From assembly GCA_934155185.1 (NCBI GenBank), contig CAKPGT010000009.1, forward strand, positions 1 to 41,911: a DNA stretch of 41,911 nucleotides, in the 5' to 3' direction. Below, piece by piece: positions 39,300 through 41,911 of the stretch. Every line of letters starts with the position of its first letter. Positions within the stretch are counted from its first letter, which is position 1. The notes under the pieces are model-generated. The model was not told the DNA's origin. It saw only the letters and a list, made by a program, of their open reading frames with translations, and did no database searches. The position numbers and the translations under genes are program-made. Origin of the DNA: an uncultured Bacilli bacterium (GTDB lineage Bacteria; Bacillota_I; Bacilli_A; RF39; UBA660).

Positions 39300-40403
39300 A
39301 TGATAAAGGTAATGAGTATATTTGGAACAAGACCAGAAGCTATAAAAATGGCTCCACTCATAAAAGAATTAGAGTGTAGAGATGAAATAAAAAGTATAGT
39401 TTGTGTAACTGCACAGCATAGACAAATGTTAGACCAAGTTTTAGAAACATTTGAAATAACACCAGATTATGATTTGAACATAATGAAACATGACCAAACA
39501 TTAGCAGAAGTTACAACAAGAGCATTAGTAGGTCTAGAAGAAGTAATAAAGGAAGTAAAACCGGATATAGTATTAGTTCATGGTGATACTACAACAACAT
39601 TTGCAGGAGCATTAGCTGCATTTTACAATCAAGTAGCAATAGGGCATGTTGAAGCTGGACTAAGAACATATGATAAATACTCTCCATTTCCAGAGGAAAT
39701 GAATAGACAGATGGTTGATTGTATGACAGATATGTATTTTGCTCCTACCAAACTTAGTAAAAGTAATTTACTTAAACAAAATATAGATGAGGCAAAAATT
39801 TATGTTACTGGAAATACAGCGATCGATGCAATGAAAACTACGGTAGATAAAGACTATAATAACGAGGTGCTTGATTGGGTTGGTAGTGATAGAATGATTT
39901 TACTAACAGCTCATAGAAGAGAAAATTTGGGTGAGCCCATGCGTCATATATTTAAAGCAATAAAAAAAATAGTAGATGAATTTGATGATGTAAAAGTTGT
40001 ATACCCTATACATATGAATCCTAAGGTAAGAGAAGTTGCAAATGAAATATTTTCTGATTGCAATAGAGTGAGATTAATTGAACCATTAGAAGTTTTCGAC
40101 TTTCATAATTTCCAAAATAAATCCTATATAATACTGAGCGATAGTGGTGGAATCCAAGAAGAAGCCCCATCACTAGGGAAGCCAGTATTAGTCTTAAGAG
40201 ATACAACGGAAAGACCGGAAGGTATAAAAGCAGGTACTCTAAAATTAGTGGGAACTGATGAAGAAGTTATTTATGGAGAAACTAAAAAACTTCTAATCGA
40301 TGAATCAGAATATTATAAGATGAGTAGGGCTAGCAACCCTTACGGAGATGGTCATGCAAGTGAAAGAATAGCAAATGCTATAATAAAAAGGTTCAACAAA
40401 TAA
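39300..40403 (+). CDS. wecB: UDP-N-acetylglucosamine 2-epimerase (non-hydrolysing)
   Basis: 367 residues, normal length. The enzyme interconverts UDP-GlcNAc and UDP-ManNAc and supplies the ManNAc used in wall teichoic acid linkage units or capsules. Motifs are FGTRPEAIKMAPLI (about 8-21), HGDTTTTFAGALAAF, GHVEAGLRT, FPEEMNRQM, LLTAHRRENLG and SDSGGIQEEAPSLGKPVLVLRDTTERPEG. In Gram-positives it is also called mnaA. AGAAGGTGA lies upstream. The tarA/tagA ManNAc transferase that would follow is not seen. This part of the cluster looks more conserved than the transferase genes upstream. Confidence 0.96.
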   Translation: MIKVMSIFGTRPEAIKMAPLIKELECRDEIKSIVCVTAQHRQMLDQVLETFEITPDYDLNIMKHDQTLAEVTTRALVGLEEVIKEVKPDIVLVHGDTTTTFAGALAAFYNQVAIGHVEAGLRTYDKYSPFPEEMNRQMVDCMTDMYFAPTKLSKSNLLKQNIDEAKIYVTGNTAIDAMKTTVDKDYNNEVLDWVGSDRMILLTAHRRENLGEPMRHIFKAIKKIVDEFDDVKVVYPIHMNPKVREVANEIFSDCNRVRLIEPLEVFDFHNFQNKSYIILSDSGGIQEEAPSLGKPVLVLRDTTERPEGIKAGTLKLVGTDEEVIYGETKKLLIDESEYYKMSRASNPYGDGHASERIANAIIKRFNK

Positions 40404-40418
40404 ATTCTGGAGGTTTTT

Positions 40419-41354
40419 ATGAAAAAGGATAGTAAAAAAATAGCTGTTTTAATTCCATGCTATAATGAATCTAAGACAGTTGAGAAAGTAATAAAAGATT
40501 ATAAAAAAGTTTTGCCAGAAGCGGATATATATGTTTATGATAATAATTCTACTGATGGTACTGATAAGATAGCTAAAGAGGCAGGAGCTATTGTAAAATA
40601 TGAATATCGTCAAGGTAAAGGCAATGTAATAAGAAGCATGTTTAGAGATATAGATGCTGATTGTTACCTTATGATTGATGGTGATGATACTTATCCTGCT
40701 GAAAATGCTAGGGAAATGTGTGACTTAGTATTAGAGGGAAAAGCAGATATGGTAATTGGTGATAGATTATCTAGTACATACTTTACTGAAAATAAAAGAC
40801 CATTTCATAATTTAGGAAATAGAATGGTTAGGTTCTTGATAAATAGATTATTTAAGAATAACGTAAAAGATATTATGACTGGCTATAGAGCGTTTGGATA
40901 TGAATTTGTTAAATCATTTCCAGTTTTATCAAAAGGGTTTGAAATAGAAACAGAGATGACTATTCATGCCGTTGATAAGAATTTTAAATTAATTGAAGTA
41001 CCAGTAACATATAGAGATAGGCCAGAGGGCTCTGTTTCTAAACTAAATACATATAGTGATGGATTTAAGGTATTAAAAACGATAGCAACTTTATTTAAGG
41101 AATATAAACCATTTGCATTCTTTGGCATCCTTAGTGTTTTATGTATGATAATAGCACTAATTTTAGGTGTCCCTGTTGTTTTAGAGTACTTTAAGACAGG
41201 ACTAGTTCCAAAATTTCCAAGTTTAATAGTAGCATGTATATCACTTGTAATAGCACTTCTTTTAAGTACTACCGGTATAATATTAGAAGTAATAACTAAA
41301 AAGCATAAACAGTTATATGAATTATATCTTAATTTATTAAGGGATAAACAATGA
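40419..41354 (+). CDS. Glycosyltransferase family 2, GtrB/polyprenyl-phosphate-sugar-synthase-like
   Basis: 311 residues. GT2 motifs: LIPCYNESKTVEKVI (about 12-26), YDNNSTDGTDKIA, MIDGDDTYPAE and GDRLSST. Two C-terminal transmembrane helices follow (about 225-250 and 266-290), as in GtrB and DPM synthases. It probably makes undecaprenyl-phosphate hexose on the inner face. The next gene, overlapping by 4 nt (ATGA), is a GtrA-family protein that would flip this lipid-linked sugar. The GT-C proteins DUF6020 and DUF2142 upstream could use it outside. RBS TGGAGG precedes the ATG. Confidence 0.9.
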   Translation: MKKDSKKIAVLIPCYNESKTVEKVIKDYKKVLPEADIYVYDNNSTDGTDKIAKEAGAIVKYEYRQGKGNVIRSMFRDIDADCYLMIDGDDTYPAENAREMCDLVLEGKADMVIGDRLSSTYFTENKRPFHNLGNRMVRFLINRLFKNNVKDIMTGYRAFGYEFVKSFPVLSKGFEIETEMTIHAVDKNFKLIEVPVTYRDRPEGSVSKLNTYSDGFKVLKTIATLFKEYKPFAFFGILSVLCMIIALILGVPVVLEYFKTGLVPKFPSLIVACISLVIALLLSTTGIILEVITKKHKQLYELYLNLLRDKQ

Positions 41355-41788
41355 AAAAAGTTTGGAATTTATATAAGAAATATGAAGAGGTAGTTAATTA
41401 TCTTATTGTAGGAGGACTTACTACTGTTGTTGCAATAGGTTCTAAGCTGCTTTTGCTATTTACTGTATTGGATCAAAAAAATGGTTTAGAACTACAATTT
41501 GCAGAAATAATATCTTGGATTTTAGCAGTTGCTTTTGCATATATAGCGAATAAAAAATTCGTATTTAAGTCAGAAGCAAAAGGTAGCAAGAACGTTAAGG
41601 AAGCCTTTAATTTTATTAAAGGAAGAGTTGCAACTCAGCTTGTTCAAATGTTTATAATGTGGTTTTTTGTAACATACTTAAAGCTTAACTCGAATGCATG
41701 GGTTGTAGTATTTACGTTAGCATGTCAAATTATGCAGATAGTATTAAACTATATTATAAGTAAATTTCTTGTTTTTAAAAAGTCGTAA
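41351..41788 (+). CDS. GtrA family membrane protein
   Basis: 145 residues, four predicted transmembrane helices (about 15-37, 45-66, 90-110, 118-138). The family motifs NYLIVGGLTTVVAIGSKLL near the start, FAYIANKKFVF in the middle and QIVLNYIISKFLVFKK at the end are all visible. GtrA proteins are thought to flip polyprenyl-phosphate sugars made by GtrB to the outer leaflet. It overlaps the GtrB-like gene by 4 nt and is the last gene of the cluster in the window. The 123 nt after it hold no gene and no clear terminator that I can support. Confidence 0.9.
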   Translation: MKKVWNLYKKYEEVVNYLIVGGLTTVVAIGSKLLLLFTVLDQKNGLELQFAEIISWILAVAFAYIANKKFVFKSEAKGSKNVKEAFNFIKGRVATQLVQMFIMWFFVTYLKLNSNAWVVVFTLACQIMQIVLNYIISKFLVFKKS

Positions 41789-41911
41789 ATTGTCGTAATT
41801 TGTATGTTAAATTGCAAAATTAAGTAAAAACATAAATATTATGCATATTTAACCATCAAAAAACGAAAAATTGTTATATATAAAATTGAAATATTGTATA
41901 AAAACTTATGC

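Noticed and set aside
41789..41911. Promoter or terminator in the last 123 nt
   Set aside because: Several AT-rich partial matches exist (for example TTGTTA and TATAAA) but their spacing is wrong and no hairpin with a T-run is visible.

Overview
The window reads as a chromosomal segment of a very AT-rich, endospore-forming, Gram-positive Bacillota. The best guess is a gut-type Bacilli / RF39- or Erysipelotrichia-like lineage. Evidence is the set of sporulation genes (yunB, an alpha/beta-type SASP, spoVIF, spoIVA), the Bacilli-type yutD, the sortase-anchored surface-protein tail, the acetate kinase and the standard genetic code. No tRNA, rRNA, CRISPR array or insertion sequence was recognised.

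Layout. (1) 1-3.2 kb is accessory: the tail of a cell-wall-anchored protein, a small unknown protein, a broken ABC transporter operon (solute-binding protein plus an ATPase cut off straight after its signature motif, with no permease), and a two-gene membrane/soluble module. In that module the C-terminus of the first protein and the N-terminus of the second carry nearly the same NNG-I-S-G-NN-K motif. (2) 3.3-5.0 kb is a VanW-family cell-wall protein. (3) 5.0-6.5 kb is a HigBA-like toxin-antitoxin locus with a frameshifted toxin, an antitoxin fused to an ImmA/IrrE-type zinc peptidase, and a perfect palindrome lying over the promoter. (4) 6.5-19.3 kb is mostly core and sporulation genes: pcrA, rluB, ferredoxin, a tail-anchored protein, yunB, yutD, a DUF1292 protein, a coiled-coil protein, SASP with a sigma-G-like promoter, ackA, an NrnA-type phosphoesterase, a MYG1-family protein, engB, der and spoVIF. 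(5) 19.3-19.6 kb holds the ruins of a RhuM-family gene. (6) 19.7-23.4 kb has spoIVA, an HTH-metallophosphoesterase read in the opposite direction, and a NahK-like sugar kinase.

(7) 23.5-41.8 kb is an 18-kb surface-glycan cluster, all on the plus strand. It starts with a TagGH/Wzm-Wzt-type ABC exporter. Next come a GT32::GT-B fusion protein, a smaller paralogue of its C-terminal half lacking the acidic pair, and a CDP-glycerol glycerophosphotransferase. Two GT-C-like membrane proteins (DUF6020, DUF2142) follow. After an AT-rich hairpin and a new promoter come a GT2/DUF2304 pair, two GT4 enzymes, a Wzx-like flippase, another GT2, a UDP-galactopyranose-mutase-like flavoprotein, UDP-GlcNAc 2-epimerase (wecB/mnaA) and a GtrB/GtrA-like pair. 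Together these would make, decorate and export a teichoic-acid-like or other cell-wall polysaccharide. The many very short gaps and 1-26 nt overlaps argue for long operons. Two kinds of exporter in one cluster suggest two polymers, or one backbone plus separately exported side groups.

The most novel candidates are the shared-motif gene pair at 2461-3214, read tentatively as an amyloid-type signalling or conflict module, and the pair of large and small GT-B paralogues at 25121-27806.
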